Assembly (NCBI GenBank): GCA_011033025.1 | Contig: WFMF01000323.1 | Location: 62,001 to 126,000, forward strand | Length of the DNA: 64,000 bases | Reading direction: 5' to 3' | Origin: Beroe forskalii | Lineage: Eukaryota > Ctenophora > Nuda > Beroida > Beroidae | Part shown: in pieces, positions 44,863 through 58,400 of the stretch | How positions within the stretch are numbered: position 1 is the stretch's first letter | How the letters are laid out: each line of letters starts with the position of its first letter | Translations under genes and position numbers: made by a program | Notes under the pieces: model-generated | Told to the model about the DNA's origin: nothing | Databases searched by the model: none | What the model saw: the letters and a program-made list of their open reading frames with translations, nothing else

Positions 44863-47800
44863 TTTCTTATAGTGACTGAAAAATGAAATGCATGACGTAC
44901 CACCTCATATTTTGAAGTAAAATTAGGGGCGGATTAAAACACCGGGACTGCTAAAAGATGTTACATTATCCTCGTCATTGATTTTATCATCATATGATTT
45001 CATGAACATAATATAATGCTTTTAATGGTCAATATTTCAATAATAAATGCAGTATTTACGTATGCGGGCTATCCTGAGGTCCGCCTCTTGAGTGGATTAA
45101 TACACTAACGCCTGGAATGACGTATTCCACATGCATCAATTCCATGTACTCCATGTATTAATAGAGTCCATCGTAAGAACTTGGGAAGGCAATACCGCTA
45201 ACAAATAATCAAGACTCAAGTTTTAAATTATTGATTTAAATGCGTATGGTGTCATGATTGGCCTATATTTCTTTATTAATAGAGTAGGTAGGTAATACCT
45301 GCAACAGATGTGTGCTGTTGTCTCTTCTATCTGTGCAGTCACTGCCTGATATCGTGAAATAATGCCCTTTTGCCATTGGTTGAGTGGACCAATTTTTCAC
45401 TGTTTTCGATGTTCGGTTTCGATTTAACTTCATCATGAGTATTAGAACTTATGGAATAAGGCTTGGCAAAAGACGACATGCACCATCGAGGCTCCTAGTG
45501 ATCTCACATCTTGTCCTTTTGCCGGTTGCCTTTCACTCTTTAACCCTTCCCCGGTCAGCTCCATGCCGTTCTCGAATCTTTCAGCCGTTGAAATATGCTC
45601 CGTTTTTTGCGGATTATCGTTGTTTTAGTTATTCGTTACAGCACAGATTCCCTTCGGAGCAGCTAAGGCATCATAAGATCATAGTACGCTTCGTTGAAGT
45701 CTGTTGAAGTCCGGTAGAATTAATTCCGCAACTCGAGATAGTTATTGAATTTACGCTCCATATTAGGAGTTCTGACGATTATTTTCTAACCCTTCTCAAA
45801 ATTCAACAACTGCGGTGGAACATGCTCAAGTACATTCGGTGGAGGATTTCCACTTACATATTTAATAATCAGGCATCTGTGACACCTAAATCCCATGTAA
45901 AAATCGGGAGTGAATGAGTGAGTGAGAGTGAGAGAGAGAGAGAGAGCGCGCAAGAGAGAGACTAGAGAGAGAGAGCTCGCACTAGTTTGAACAAATGTGG
46001 CATAATGGTAAACCAGGTTCGGTTAATGCGTTGCATAGTAGCAGTCAAATGACTCGCTCCCCTACACTTCAATAAGGTATAAGCAGCTGAGTGTGTGCGG
46101 ATATAGTGATCCCATTAGCTGTTTTATTTCACCTGCATTGCTTCTCTGTTGTAGCTATATTATATATGCGTGTTCCGGGCACCAGCCTATTCTTCTTGTA
46201 ACCTCATTTATTTGTTCTTTGTTTCACCTGGTAGTTTGTCGACTGCTTTGCACTTTTGTACAAGTGTTAGCTATGTAGTGCATTGTTCAAACAACATATT
46301 GTTCTGTGCAGGCCCACTTCCCAGAAACTGGTCTGATAAACATGCAGCAAATACATCTGTAGACTATAATTTGTAGGTACTTTATTTTGTGCGCCAACTG
46401 TCGGCAGTATTCGTCATCATCAACTCACAATTCTCAGCCCTGATAATGACGTGGCTAATTACTTTCAGGCACCGATCATTCGTACATGACCAGCTAAAGG
46501 TCCTATACGAGCTCCTGCTGACATGCTTTTACCGTGTCAAATACCAGTTTCTTTATTAAATGTACATGTGTTCTATATTTGGTCATTATTGAGTTATTGG
46601 AATTGGTTCCTATGTAGGTAGGTTGGTAGGTATGTAGACTTCTGTAGTAATAAATTTGTCATTATAGAGTATAGGTAATAGGTATTTATTTGGTTGTCCG
46701 AGCATCGAGCTTTCGTTGAATGGCGCGACGTATAACATACGTTCTTTCTCAGTTTCTAACTCCAAACTTTGAAAGTTTTAAGAAGTCGCAACTTTTGTAA
46801 ATGTTGAGGCATCTCCTTCGTTTGTAAACGATTAAATTAGTTGATATTCCTAGTTTCTTCCCTAGTTTCTTATTTTGTCTAAATTGATCTCGTTTTTAAG
46901 TGGGTAGGCACAATGTACCTACATCCTTTTTACGTCTGTGATTGAAGGGAAATTAAAATCCTATCATTTTTACGTTTTAGCTAATTCTGCTTAGCTAAAT
47001 GCGGAGCTGTTGTTGTGAATTAACTTAAATTCTACAACCTCTCATACAGCTACTACAGCAGTAGTAAAGGGCATACTCAAAACTCTCGAAGTTATTAAGC
47101 GATGAAACCTCGCTCTCTCTCTCAATCTAACTCAGAGATATTTAATAACTTAATCAGTTAATAATTACACATTCTAACGCTGTGCGTTATCACGGTGATT
47201 GAGACTCGGTGTACAGTGTATAACCATCCTGTATTACTTCGCATGTATTTTGTAAGGTCTTGCTCTAGATACGCATTATAATCCGGTACGATTTGGGCAA
47301 TTTTGGTGAGTTAGTCTAATCGGCAAACGAAAAAAAGTGTGCAGTCGCTGTTTAGGCGCTTATAGACGCCGGTCGGCGCCTGTTGGCGGTGAACAGGCGC
47401 CTCTTGGCGCCTATTCGGCGATCGCACACTTAGTCTATCTGCAGTGTAGTTTCGTACCTTGTCCGGCAACTGTTCAACATGAATATGGTACACTGTATAT
47501 CATGGTGTGCATGGGTGACTGATTGAAAGCCGTGACCGAGAAGTAGGCGATTCTACCAGATAAAGTGATAACTTTATCTCGTGGTGATGACGTCCCTCTC
47601 ACTCGCCTATTGTCCGGGCGCGGTCTGGAGGAACAGGCGGGCGGCTTCTCGTTTGAGGGAGCCAAGTGGCTGATAATTACCCATTAGAATGTGATTGAGC
47701 GTTCTAAATACCCTTCACTTTCCTTCACTTCGTTCACTATACATTTCAATAAACGTACTTATTATTTACGTTTCTATAATTTACATTAATATGATTTACG

Positions 47801-48408
47801 TACTGAAACGTACGTATCGCTTCTTTCTTTAGTATTAACATGTTTCTAAAAGTATTTAGTAATAGTATGGTTTCGAATTCGCATAATATGATGGTAGCAT
47901 GTAGTAGCATATATACTTACAGTACTTACATAATTCAGAGCACTGCAGCATTCGATGCCTGTTTTAACGATTTTTTCATAATTAACTATACAGTTTATTT
48001 TCTAGATAAAACTGAGCTATTTTATATGGAATGTCATGGGCATAATCTTTGCGGGAAGAAAATAGCAACGTTTCTCACCAACCCAATGCCAAGAGTGCGT
48101 TGAGCAATTCACAGGTCAGTAATTGTTGTTGTGATTTCATACCCCGAAGTGTCAACACTCTTTACAAGTTTCCAAGTTTGGAATTTCGCTTTTGAGATTT
48201 CCATTGTTTGATTTTTGTCATTCATTTCATAGCCTCATCATGGGTCCGACCCCCTGAATATCTACTCGAAAAGCCTCATCAAATTCCCGACCCCAGGAAG
48301 TTTCAAAAATATTTTGATTGCAAAAGGTGTCTGAGAAAATGATAGATAGCTCATGTAATTTCATCAAAAATCGTGTGCATTTTTCGAGAAACCCTCCAAT
48401 ATTTTCAG
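44863..48408. other. Upstream region of the G-alpha gene; no gene recognised
   Basis: Contains a GA-rich microsatellite at 45905-45975, a TAGG microsatellite at 46610-46640, and a GGCGCC-rich cluster at 47345-47425. Several frames of 60-107 codons have no recognisable content or coding bias. The promoter of the plus-strand G-alpha gene presumably lies here. Confidence 0.4.
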
Positions 48409-48424
48409 GACCGAATAACCAGGG

Positions 48425-51297
48425 ATGGCAACAACATTCGAGAAAATATGCTGTTGTTTGATGTCAGCAGAGGAGAGGGCTCAGAAGGAAAACAGTGCGC
48501 AGATAGATAACGGACTCAAGAAACAGAAGGTGGAAATGGACAAGGAGCTGAAACTGCTTTTATTAGGTTAACGCAGCTTGCTTATATTGGAGTTAGGGTT
48601 TGTAAGATCTAGATTGAAAGGTCTGCTATAACATTTGTTAGTTTGATAGTAGACTGGTAGGTGAATCGAGCGAATATTTTAAGTATTGGATTACTCTATC
48701 CATCGTTGGTTTTGAGCGGAGTCCCAAACTTTATTCTACCCTTACACCGTTCATCTTTGCTCAATTTCCCTATTTTCCTGTCAAGAAGACCACATTACCC
48801 TTTGCACTTCAGGCACAGGAGAAAGTGGGAAGAGCACCTTTATCAAACAAATGAGGATAATTCACGGCACAGGCTTCAATTCAGACGACTTGATGATGTT
48901 CAGGAAGATCATCAAAAAGAATATCCTTTCCTCCATAAAAACCATAATCAACGCCATGGATGTCTTGTTCTTGGAGTATGATAACGAGGTTTGCTGAATT
49001 CATCATTACAAAATATTTTTAAATAATTAAATATGGATACTTATTCGGATTTGACTACTGTCAACTGGACTAGCAGTTCGAAAATTTCTCACTTTAAGTC
49101 ATCACCGATTCACCGGGTATGATAATTTCACATGATTCTGTTTTTGTCTTAATTTTCATCATTCCTCCAGAAGAATGCTGCTATTCACAGCAAATACATC
49201 AAAAGCATTGACTTGGAGGACCGAGAGATGGATATCGAAGATATTTTCACCAACAAGGTGGCTGAAATTCCAACTCAAAATTCAAATTTGAATTTTGAGT
49301 TTGAATTGAGCGATCAGTAAATTTGCATCCTATTGAACTATCCTGAAAGTCTTTCAATGAGGCTTTTTCGCCAATTGACTCTGCTCTGGACTAAAATCTA
49401 CGCTCACATCAGTGTGACATTGACACCAGAAATTCATACTACACGTTGACACCAATCTACCCTGACACCATTTCACAAGCTGACAACAGACAAACCGATC
49501 TAATCACCATTTCTATAACTAATTAAATAAAGTCTGAAGTTCTTATCCCTCTCCAGGTGGCTGAAGCCATATCCCTACTGTGGCAGGACGCTGGCATACA
49601 AACCTGCTACGACCGCAGGAGAGAATACCAGGTATCAATTCAAGATGTGAGCAGATTTGTGAAAAAAAAAACTTCTGTTGGCTCCTATTTAAATTGAACA
49701 ATTATTGATCAATTAGAAATATATTTGAGAGAATAGGCACTTGATTTCATTAACCAACTTTTGCTTCGCTTCTGAATTGAAAATTTCTGCTCTCCACTTA
49801 TGAATGAAATATTATGCAGAATATCCTGAAGCTTCAAGCTTCACCTTTCAAAGCATGAAGATCCAAGATATTCCAACGTTAGCCGGATACTTTAAATATC
49901 ATATTTCTACGTAATTACACCCATAATATAATTCTAAAGGTCATAGAATAAACGCACCGCATTCATTTAACCATTTAATAATACCAACGTTTGATAAAGT
50001 CATAATTCTAACTTTGCAAAGTTGCATTATGCCGGGGAAGGCATAATGGTAGGCCTGGTATTCTTGTCGAAGAGGAAGACTTAATCTTGAGATGTTTTAG
50101 AGAAATTTACAGTCATGGACTTTAGGTTTGTGGATTATAAATAGATCAAAGGTCATGCAACTTGCACTGATAATATTAGAATATGCTCTTGAAGCGAAAA
50201 ACCCTGCTTAGTGGTTATAGCCGATAACAATATGTCGATGAGAATTCTGTTAATTATTAAGTGGCTGAATATCGTGTGTGCAGGAACAGCTATGTCGTCA
50301 ATTCAATTCTGGGAATGTCGAAAATTCTGTGTCTCATTTCTTCGTCTTTACGTCGGTTGTCGAAGTCAGCTGTACAAAATACAGGTTAGGACCAGTGAAT
50401 GGTGAATTTTGATAAAATTACAGGTTGATAACTGAATAAAAACTCTTTTTCAGTTGACAGATTCAGCGAAGTATTTCTTCGATTCCATCAACGAAATAGT
50501 TCAACCCAACTACTGCCCTTCTGAGCAAGACGTTCTCAGGTAAAAATTTAAGAAAATTTGAAAAAAATCCCAATTCCATCCCATTTGTCTACTTTCATAA
50601 GTTCTACAGCCTGCAAGCTCATCTAAAATTGATGTGAAATTTTAGGACGTTTTAGTTCAGGACGTTGGTCAGATAAAAACTGCTGAGTTATTCTGACTTC
50701 AGATTGTGCAGATGGTTTGATTTCTGAACTGGTCCCCTTCCTAGAGTTCCATACCCATGTTGATAGGATGCCCGATTACCTATACTCCAAAAATGGGCCG
50801 TAACATTACCGTGCAGTATATTTTCTCAGGTCTCGAGTACCCACGGAAGGTATCTACGAGTACGTTTTCCGGTTAGAGCGGGTGGATTTCCGGATAATAG
50901 ACGTGGGGGGACAGCGGAAGGAGCGACGGAAGTGGATTCACTGCTTCGAGCATGTCACGAGCATCATCTTCCTCAGTGCCTTGAGCGAGTATGACTTGGT
51001 TTTACAAGAGAGCTCGAACCAGGTATACTGTGCTGCAGAAGTGGTTAGCTTTCAATTTCTTTGCATTGTTTCTGTTGAATTTCGGCTCCTATAGCGCCTA
51101 AAACATCGCCCTCTTTTTGAGGATCCCCATCAATTTTTGCACCTATAATCTGAAATTCAGACCTTTTGAAGAGCGCATCATTTCAGAACCGCATGGAGGA
51201 AAGTCTGCACCTGTTCCGAACGATAATCTGCTATCCGTGGTTCCAGAGGGCCAGCATCATCATCTTCCTCAACAAAACAGACGTTTTTGAGGAGAAG
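48425..51297 (+). CDS. G-protein alpha subunit, Gq/11 class, exons 1-7 (C-terminus missing)
   Basis: Membrane-attached GTPase that couples receptors to phospholipase C in the Gq class. Exons: 48425-48566, 48813-48988, 49171-49257, 49557-49631, 50454-50539, 50830-51022, 51187-51297; all borders GT/AG with consistent phases, 290 residues. The N-terminus has a Cys cluster (ICCCLMS) suited to palmitoylation. Nucleotide-binding motifs: GTGESGKST (P-loop), RVPTEG (switch I, with the Arg that cholera toxin modifies in other classes), [12 protein letters not shown] (switch II), NKTD (G4). Class assignment rests on [25 protein letters not shown] and YPWFQ. The C-terminal portion (about 70-85 residues, with the TCAT motif and receptor-contacting helix) is not found in the 12.7 kb that follows. 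The start ATG lies 16 bases after a likely 5' UTR acceptor (TTTTCAG, 48408). Confidence 0.92.
49256..49565 (+). repeat. 11 bp direct repeats at both ends of a G-alpha intron
   Basis: AGGTGGCTGAA occurs at the donor (49256-49266) and at the acceptor (49555-49565) of the intron between exons 3 and 4. Splicing between the two copies removes exactly one of them. Confidence 0.85.
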
Positions 51298-54200
51298 GTA
51301 GGTCCTTTCTTAGGGATACGGAGCATATTATCATGCGGGAAATAATATTCGGGGAAATTCGAAATATTTTTTGGGTTCCGGAAAATATGGGGATTTTTTT
51401 CAATAATATACACTTGTTAACTTATGATTATGACATCATATTGAAATTTTACGAACTAGGGTTGATCGGGGGATGCAATTACTCAGATGGGACTCTCCGA
51501 TGGGTAAGCCAAAGTGCAGCTAAAATGCAGCTATGGGCGTTGGGCCATTTGCACAATTCTTCTCCATACCAAATCTCAAATTCCGTGGTTATGAGCGCTA
51601 TTATGAAATTATTCAATGGATACATAAATACAGTTGGGCAGTAATGAAATTTTGCCATTTATTTTTAGTCATGATGATTGACGAAGATTGAACATCAGCC
51701 GTTCGAAGAATCACTGGAAGGAAATTGGTCCTCAGGACTGCATTGCCAAAACCCGATGATCATTGTCCATTTTCCAACCATCATCAAAGGATTCCGTTAA
51801 TCATGACTGTTTTTTCATAAATCTAGACTTCTGAAAGATGATTTAAGTAGGGGGAGGGGATGAAGCCTGAAGAGACGGAAAAATTCGAAATTTAATCATA
51901 ATTTCGTAATCCATGAATCAATCATCAATAGGATTGAGGTGAGCGTCTCTCCCTGGGTTTGCTGCTATTTATACCCAACAATTTACCCGGCATGGCGACT
52001 GACAGGCAGTATTTTGCAGTATTCGTATAGTTTAGTGCTAACCTATAGGTGCTGCCGCAAAGCGAGACTGCGGGGATTCCCATTTATTCGAAACTGAACG
52101 TTTCCGATTATGTATGAAGGCTGGGTGATATGCGGCATTATTAATGCGATGAATTAAGGGCATATACTTGGGTTGGCTGTGGTGAAGATATAAAAATATT
52201 GCTTACATAAATTATGTATGGCTGCCACCCACAATATATAATAGGTATTCTAATATTTTTTGCAGTTTTGCACACAATTGATAGTGGCTGTCGGCAAACC
52301 TGCCGTCAGCTATAATTTATTCTACCAATGTTCTCCATTGGTTTTACAAACCCACAGCCCACACCCGATTAATATTATTAAATCATTTTCCGTTCGTCGT
52401 AATTAAATTTATAGAGCCATCTGAAATCACAGATTGGAGATGAAAACAATGCCAAAATCAGATTTAGTCCCTCATTTTCATTTTCTGTTTGTCCTTTGCT
52501 GTACATTGCTTATTTGCTCCCACTACCAGACTACCTACTATACCCATTCCTGACATTTTGGAAATATGTCAACTATTTTGAGGCAGTAGGTACTTTATGG
52601 AAAAATCCATTGCGTTTGACGCTGATTGTTAATTTTACGGAAACATGCTCTATCAGCTTATAAATTAAGTTTATAAAATTGGATCCGTCTGGACTCTGGA
52701 GAGGTTCATCCTGAATTTAGAATGGTCATGTTCAGATTGTGACTAGATAGAATTCCATTCAAAGAATTCGTATAGATCATTAGATTCATTGAATAGCATT
52801 CCAAAGTTCCAAACATTTGGCATGCGCGAACTCATAGCATATTAGCTTAGTTGAATGTTGAGCTAGCCTATCGGATTCAAAGGAATTTGTATTTGTCAGC
52901 AAATCGTCAGTTACTCAAGTTTTCAAACTGTTAAAAGCTTGTCAAATCCATAATGTTCAAATGTGTTGAATAATACATTTTGACAACTTGTTAAATCTTA
53001 AGCACATTGCATGACCGAAAGAAGATGGAATTATTTCATTTATTGATATCAAGGTAGCAAGTTGAAATGTTGCATGCTTTTCATCATTTGCACGATATTT
53101 CTCATTATACTTATAGCTTTTATTTTTACTTTTTGTAATAGTTATGTTCAGCACACCCATGCCGACTGCAGACACATAAAGTTTCAGGTGAAATTCTTTG
53201 CCTCATTTTTAGCATGTTGCCTCTGATTACTTAGTAAGTTACAATTCTTGTAGCTGATGGATGCAGCTGAGCAGTAACTATTATAGCACTTAGGTATTGC
53301 TCAGTCAGTTTTCCCTCCCTCTCTCTCGCCTTTTGGCTTACAAAATGGTGTGGATGGAGGATCACAAATGGATATGCTCTTAAACTGTCTCAAAATTTTT
53401 TTGCATACTATCTTTATATGTGTGGTAACCATGATAACAGTCAATAGCTGAGGGCAGACTTTCTGTGCGCGCGTCAAGATTCAAAATGTCCCTCCCTCCA
53501 AAGTGAAAAGCCAGGCGGCTGACTGCACTCCCATCATATCTAACATTTTTCGATATTTCCCTTATTAGATTTCAGGCTCTTTAGATTTCAGTCTTTTTAG
53601 ATTTCAGGCTTTTTAGATTTAACTTTGTACGATTGAGCTGAATTTTGCAGACCTCAAAATTTTGAAAACCTCTTTTTGTGAGGTTGCAAATTCACGGTTC
53701 TTGGGCAATAACCACATCTTTGACCCCAATTAAATCTCAATAGAAGTCTCATGTCAGTCCAAAAAATGGTGAATCTAGTCTTAAGCAAGGCGACTAACCC
53801 CACTGCTGCAATGATATCCGGAAGTTTTTGTCCTATATCTGCCTATATTTTACATTATACTCCGTCATAATTCAAAACAGTTGAATTTAATCTGTTTCCC
53901 CCGTATGTGTACAATTTAACTCCATGTAAGCCTCAATTCTCTGCACAAAATAAATCTCCCGTGGTACAACGGTAAGCGTTATAATTTACTACTTTATACA
54001 GTTCACATGTTTAAGTGGTGTTACACCTAACGCTTAAGCCACTTTGGCAAGATGTAAGAGATTGGGCATAGAAGGTATAATAGGTACAGCTTTAACCACA
54101 CACACATACACGCTAGTTCATAGGAGCTTATAGGAGTTTCTAGATTTCTAGAATTTTCTAATTTCGGAGTTATAACGTAGCGTTCATTGATGAATAAATG

Positions 54201-55358
54201 ATGTGCTCTAGCTATAAAATTCGACCCATCACTAAGTTTTGTGACCCAATTTTATTATTCCTGAATAGTATGATATCCATTGAATAATTGGATATTTCCG
54301 CTTTTTCTTGAAATATCGAACATAGGAGACAATGAGCCATGATGGTCAGAACCAAGGAAACTGTTTACTTTATGTACTGATGGACTATGGCTTATAATGA
54401 CCAATTGCATCATAGACATATTCTGCTGATGACTAATTGCCAGTCGATTATCCAATTAGCCAATGGTCAGAATGCTCACTGGAAAAAGACATGAACGTTT
54501 GTTTGCAATAACCTCTTCAGTGTATCGTCAATCGTACGTGTTCTTTTTGGAACTTTTACTCTATGTCCGACATTTCGATTTGATGATAGATACGATTGAT
54601 TTGTCCTATTGCACTGATCAGAGAGTACTTGTCCCGAGTACCTACATAGTTACATCATACTTCCTGCCTTAAGATGAAACTTTTTACTTTTTTAACCTGA
54701 AGACTCACCATAAAATCACTGTAGATTATGCGAACTTTTAAACGACTTGCATGTTGACATTGATTATACTATACGAATATATAAATGTCTTGAGACTATC
54801 ATATCATGACTTCTTCGCATGGAATTTCTGTAAGATCATCCTCTTGTACCTTTGTGCCTCTGCCAATTCCTCCTATCTCTTCCTTTATCGCTGACGTTGG
54901 CCGTGAAAATAGCTCCTCTTTATCACCGTCTGCCAGCAGCTATAACCACCCTGTATAACACTTTGTTAATACATTGACGCGTCACCGCCACCAGTTTTTA
55001 TGATTACGTCATAACCACTGCTCAGAGTGGGGTGTTGTTGGAGCTGAGTCGCCTGTTCCACAGCCCGGAATATTAGGTGTTTAACCTAACAAGTGTGCTG
55101 TTCCTTGCTGACACCTACTCACCGACACACACACACACATGGCACTTATACACCTTTATCAGTGTCGGATTGATATAGGCAGTGGAGAGTGACGTCATTA
55201 TCATAGCTCAGAATGGTGAGTTGATGATATCACACTGGCTATATGAATTGTGGGTGTGGTTGGAGCAATATATAGGTGTGTTTAAAAGATTCCTGTTGTG
55301 ATTCCCTCCACCCATGTTAATATCGACAGCAGCTTCCCCACAGGTTCATTTGATATTA
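51298..55358. other. Region after the last visible G-alpha exon
   Basis: May be intron or intergenic. No terminal G-alpha exon was found by eye. It contains a 17 bp unit (TTTAGATTTCAGGCTTT) repeated three times near 53570-53620 and a CA run near 55130. No other feature is supported. Confidence 0.4.
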
Positions 55359-55403
55359 ACCAATCAGCGCGCGAGTTGCCGGTTATCTCGCGTGCTGATT
55401 GGT
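55359..55403. promoter_or_regulatory. Divergent CCAAT boxes in a 17 bp inverted repeat
   Basis: ACCAATCAGCGCGCGAG (55359-55375) and CTCGCGTGCTGATTGGT (55387-55403) form arms with a single mismatch and an 11 nt spacer. Each arm combines an NF-Y-type CCAATCAG core with a CGCGAG element, a layout expected of a bidirectional promoter or enhancer. No gene start was recognised beside it, so its role is uncertain. Confidence 0.5.
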
Positions 55404-58400
55404 CGATGTCATGTCGATTTCGGGATTCTAGGGGAAAACTCATACGCGCCCATATATTGCATTGTTCGGGCTTTGTCTCCCGCCAATAATAGATACTTCG
55501 TAATGTCGGAGGAGCACAAAGGAGGGAGGAGGATGAGAGGAGATGGGAAGGAAGGGGAATAACAGAGTGGTTGGGTAAAAGAGGTCCCATCTTCTCTTGT
55601 CCATACTTTTGGCATTCATAGTTTCCTGACTATGAATGCCATTTTACGTAAGCGTTATGCAATGATGATTTGATATTGAGTTAGAGATCGTAGGTCCAGT
55701 CCCTGACTATATATTTCACAGTGGTTGCCACTTTGTCGTTTTAATTCATTGGCAGTAGTTGAAACGGTGAAAGGGGAGAAGTGGGCAGAAGGGAAGAGAA
55801 GGAAGGAGGGGTAAAAGGGCGTTGAGAAGAAGAGTGGTAGTTTTGGAGAGGTATTTATTTCGATCACTTTCCGTCTGCCTGTAATACGTTCTATGACTAC
55901 AGTGTTCTTTTATCTTTTTATCTTTTCATTGACAGTCCGAATGTCGCACTTTTGATGCCGAATACAGTATGCCTGGTCATCTGAGGATTTAAAGAATAGA
56001 TTTTGCACTTGCTGACTCCTTGTAATGCCCGAATTTGGATAAATTTTAAATTTATCTTGCATCCTTTGAATTAATAATTTATTTTAGATATAGACTGTAT
56101 TTGAGGTGCTATAAGCTATTTCCAAAAAGACATTTTTCCATAATGTGTCAAGGTATTTCGATAATGCAATGTTTTAGTGACCTTAAAAGCTTAAATATCA
56201 AGATGCTGCAGTGACCCGAGCATTTTAAATGAATTCCTTCGACGGCTCCTTCCTCCGACAGCGAGATAACTTCAAACTTCAAAGAACATCGTTTATGCAA
56301 AACTTCATTAACGCCGCGCACACATAAAAGATGGCCATGAAAAGTTTTTCTTATCAATCATGGTTCAAATTGGTTTTATATTAAACATAGGCAAGCATGA
56401 ATGAACATTTGAACAGTCATAAAATTTTGTAAATTTCTAGGCACCTCTTCTGCGACTTCCATCTGGGGCACAAAAATTTAGATTCTTTTTTCGTCCATAG
56501 CGCGGTTATTTCGGTGTTTTACTGTTTTATTTAATTTGTGTGACACGCGAAAATATCGCAACATTTGGAAGCTGCTAATCGGTTTAATCCTGCAACATTA
56601 TCACCACAGAGGAATGAGTGCTGTGGGAGTGAACTGTTAGCGGCCCGGTGTGATGTCATAATTATATCTTAAAATGGGGATTTTCTGACGTCACAAGGCC
56701 TACTGTTCGTACGCGGGGTAATATAGTAATGGAAGTAAATTAAATTCAAAACTTAAATTAACGTATGAAATGTCAGTACACGGCGTGACTTGAATACGGC
56801 CCTGGAATGCAGATAATGTGTATATTGAATTATTTCAAATCGCATATATACTGGACTTTTGAGGCGTTTTAATGGAATATATGTTACAAATTTTAACGCT
56901 GTATTTTTGCCAAGCCCAAATTACTAAATTAATAAGAATATAACCACTAAGTCATCAATGACGTAGACGACAAGTAACCTACTTAAGTTCTCCTATGAAG
57001 GACGGCCGAAGACAGTACTGCGCACGACATACATTCTTTCAGTACTCTTTGATTTAAAACGGAATCAGGGATTCACCCCAACTTTCTTTTGATTTTCAGA
57101 TAACCAGGCAGTCATAGCGCAGGGAATACTCATGATATAACAAAGCACAGACTACTGGGGGAATTTACAGGAACATATTCACCGCATTCCTTGGTGATGA
57201 TGCGCATGTTTACATAATATGAGTGATATGCAGCCTGAATATTAGCTGTGTGGTTGCAGTAGTGACCTCAGGTGGCGCATGTTTCGAATTCCTTGATTGA
57301 TAAGGCACGCTATGTACCCAGCCACCGCTTGCAACATAATTAGAGCATAGCTACACGTCGTCTTCTTGTGGGACATACTTTCTTGTGAGACGTGGACCCT
57401 TACATGCTTTCATTGTGAAATTGTACCCTTACGTACTTTTCTTGGGAAATATGCCCTTAAACACTTTTCTTGTAAAAAAGCATCCTCCCATAGTCGCCCA
57501 ATTCATTGCCCTGAGTATTATTGCAATAGTGGATCTTTTCACTTGTGCAGTCTGCATTGCCGCTGCAAAGCGACCATTACATAGCTAACCTCGCTCTTCA
57601 TTAATTCCACACTTTTAGTGAATGACACTTTCCCATGCATTACGTAGTTATTCTATTTACAGCACTGGTCAGGATGTTAATTGCTGTGGTTGATGACCGT
57701 TTTTCTAATTTATGTCATTTTTGTTTATACATATTTCAGTGATTTATGATTTACTGTTTTATAATGTAAAGACTTCAATTTATGCAAACTTTTAAAATAG
57801 TTGTAGAATGGGGTAAAGTTTCCGGATGTCCTCCATGAAATTGAAGCCATTCAGTGCTCGCCACTTTGTCAAAACTCAAACACAAGGAAATGTTCTTTAG
57901 TTTAAGTTAACAAAGTTATTAATGGGTAGATATTTCTTTGTGTTTGACTTGCTCAGAAATTTTAAAATGATCATAATTCATAAGCTTTTCTCATGGTAAA
58001 TTAGATATGGCCAGATGGTAAGTCGTAAGTTAATGCTTTGTCTGCATCAAAATGATACTCCATGGATGTTAGAAAACTTTTTAAAACCAAGTTTTAAATG
58101 ACTTCCCCTGCGTGTTAAATCAATAAATTTCTTGATTTAAGATCCTCCATGAGTAGCGAAATAGCGGCATTCTTTTAAAATATGTGTAATTTGTAAATAA
58201 CCCTGGAGACATCAGCCCTTTCTGCAACTTCCTAGTCCTTCACCCGTCAGTATTCCAATATTACCGAATACACTTCAGTCCAGTTTTAACCCGTTTTAAC
58301 AGCTTCCGCACAGACAGCGGTACTCTGGAACGCTGTGAAGTCCTTGGTGTGCCTGTTATGTCCTTGTGAAGTGCCTACTAAGCTGAAACTAGCCCGACTA

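Noticed and set aside
48661..48981. 106-codon plus-strand frame
   Set aside because: Out-of-frame shadow of G-alpha exon 2, which has the P-loop in another frame.
53950..54020. tRNA-like 5' half (CCCGTGGTACAACGGTAAGCG)
   Set aside because: No matching acceptor stem or T-arm (GGTTCRA) follows at the right spacing.
57385..57588. Possible last G-alpha exon because of FTCAV
   Set aside because: No other G-alpha C-terminal residues are present, the acceptor context is poor and a stop follows within 12 residues.
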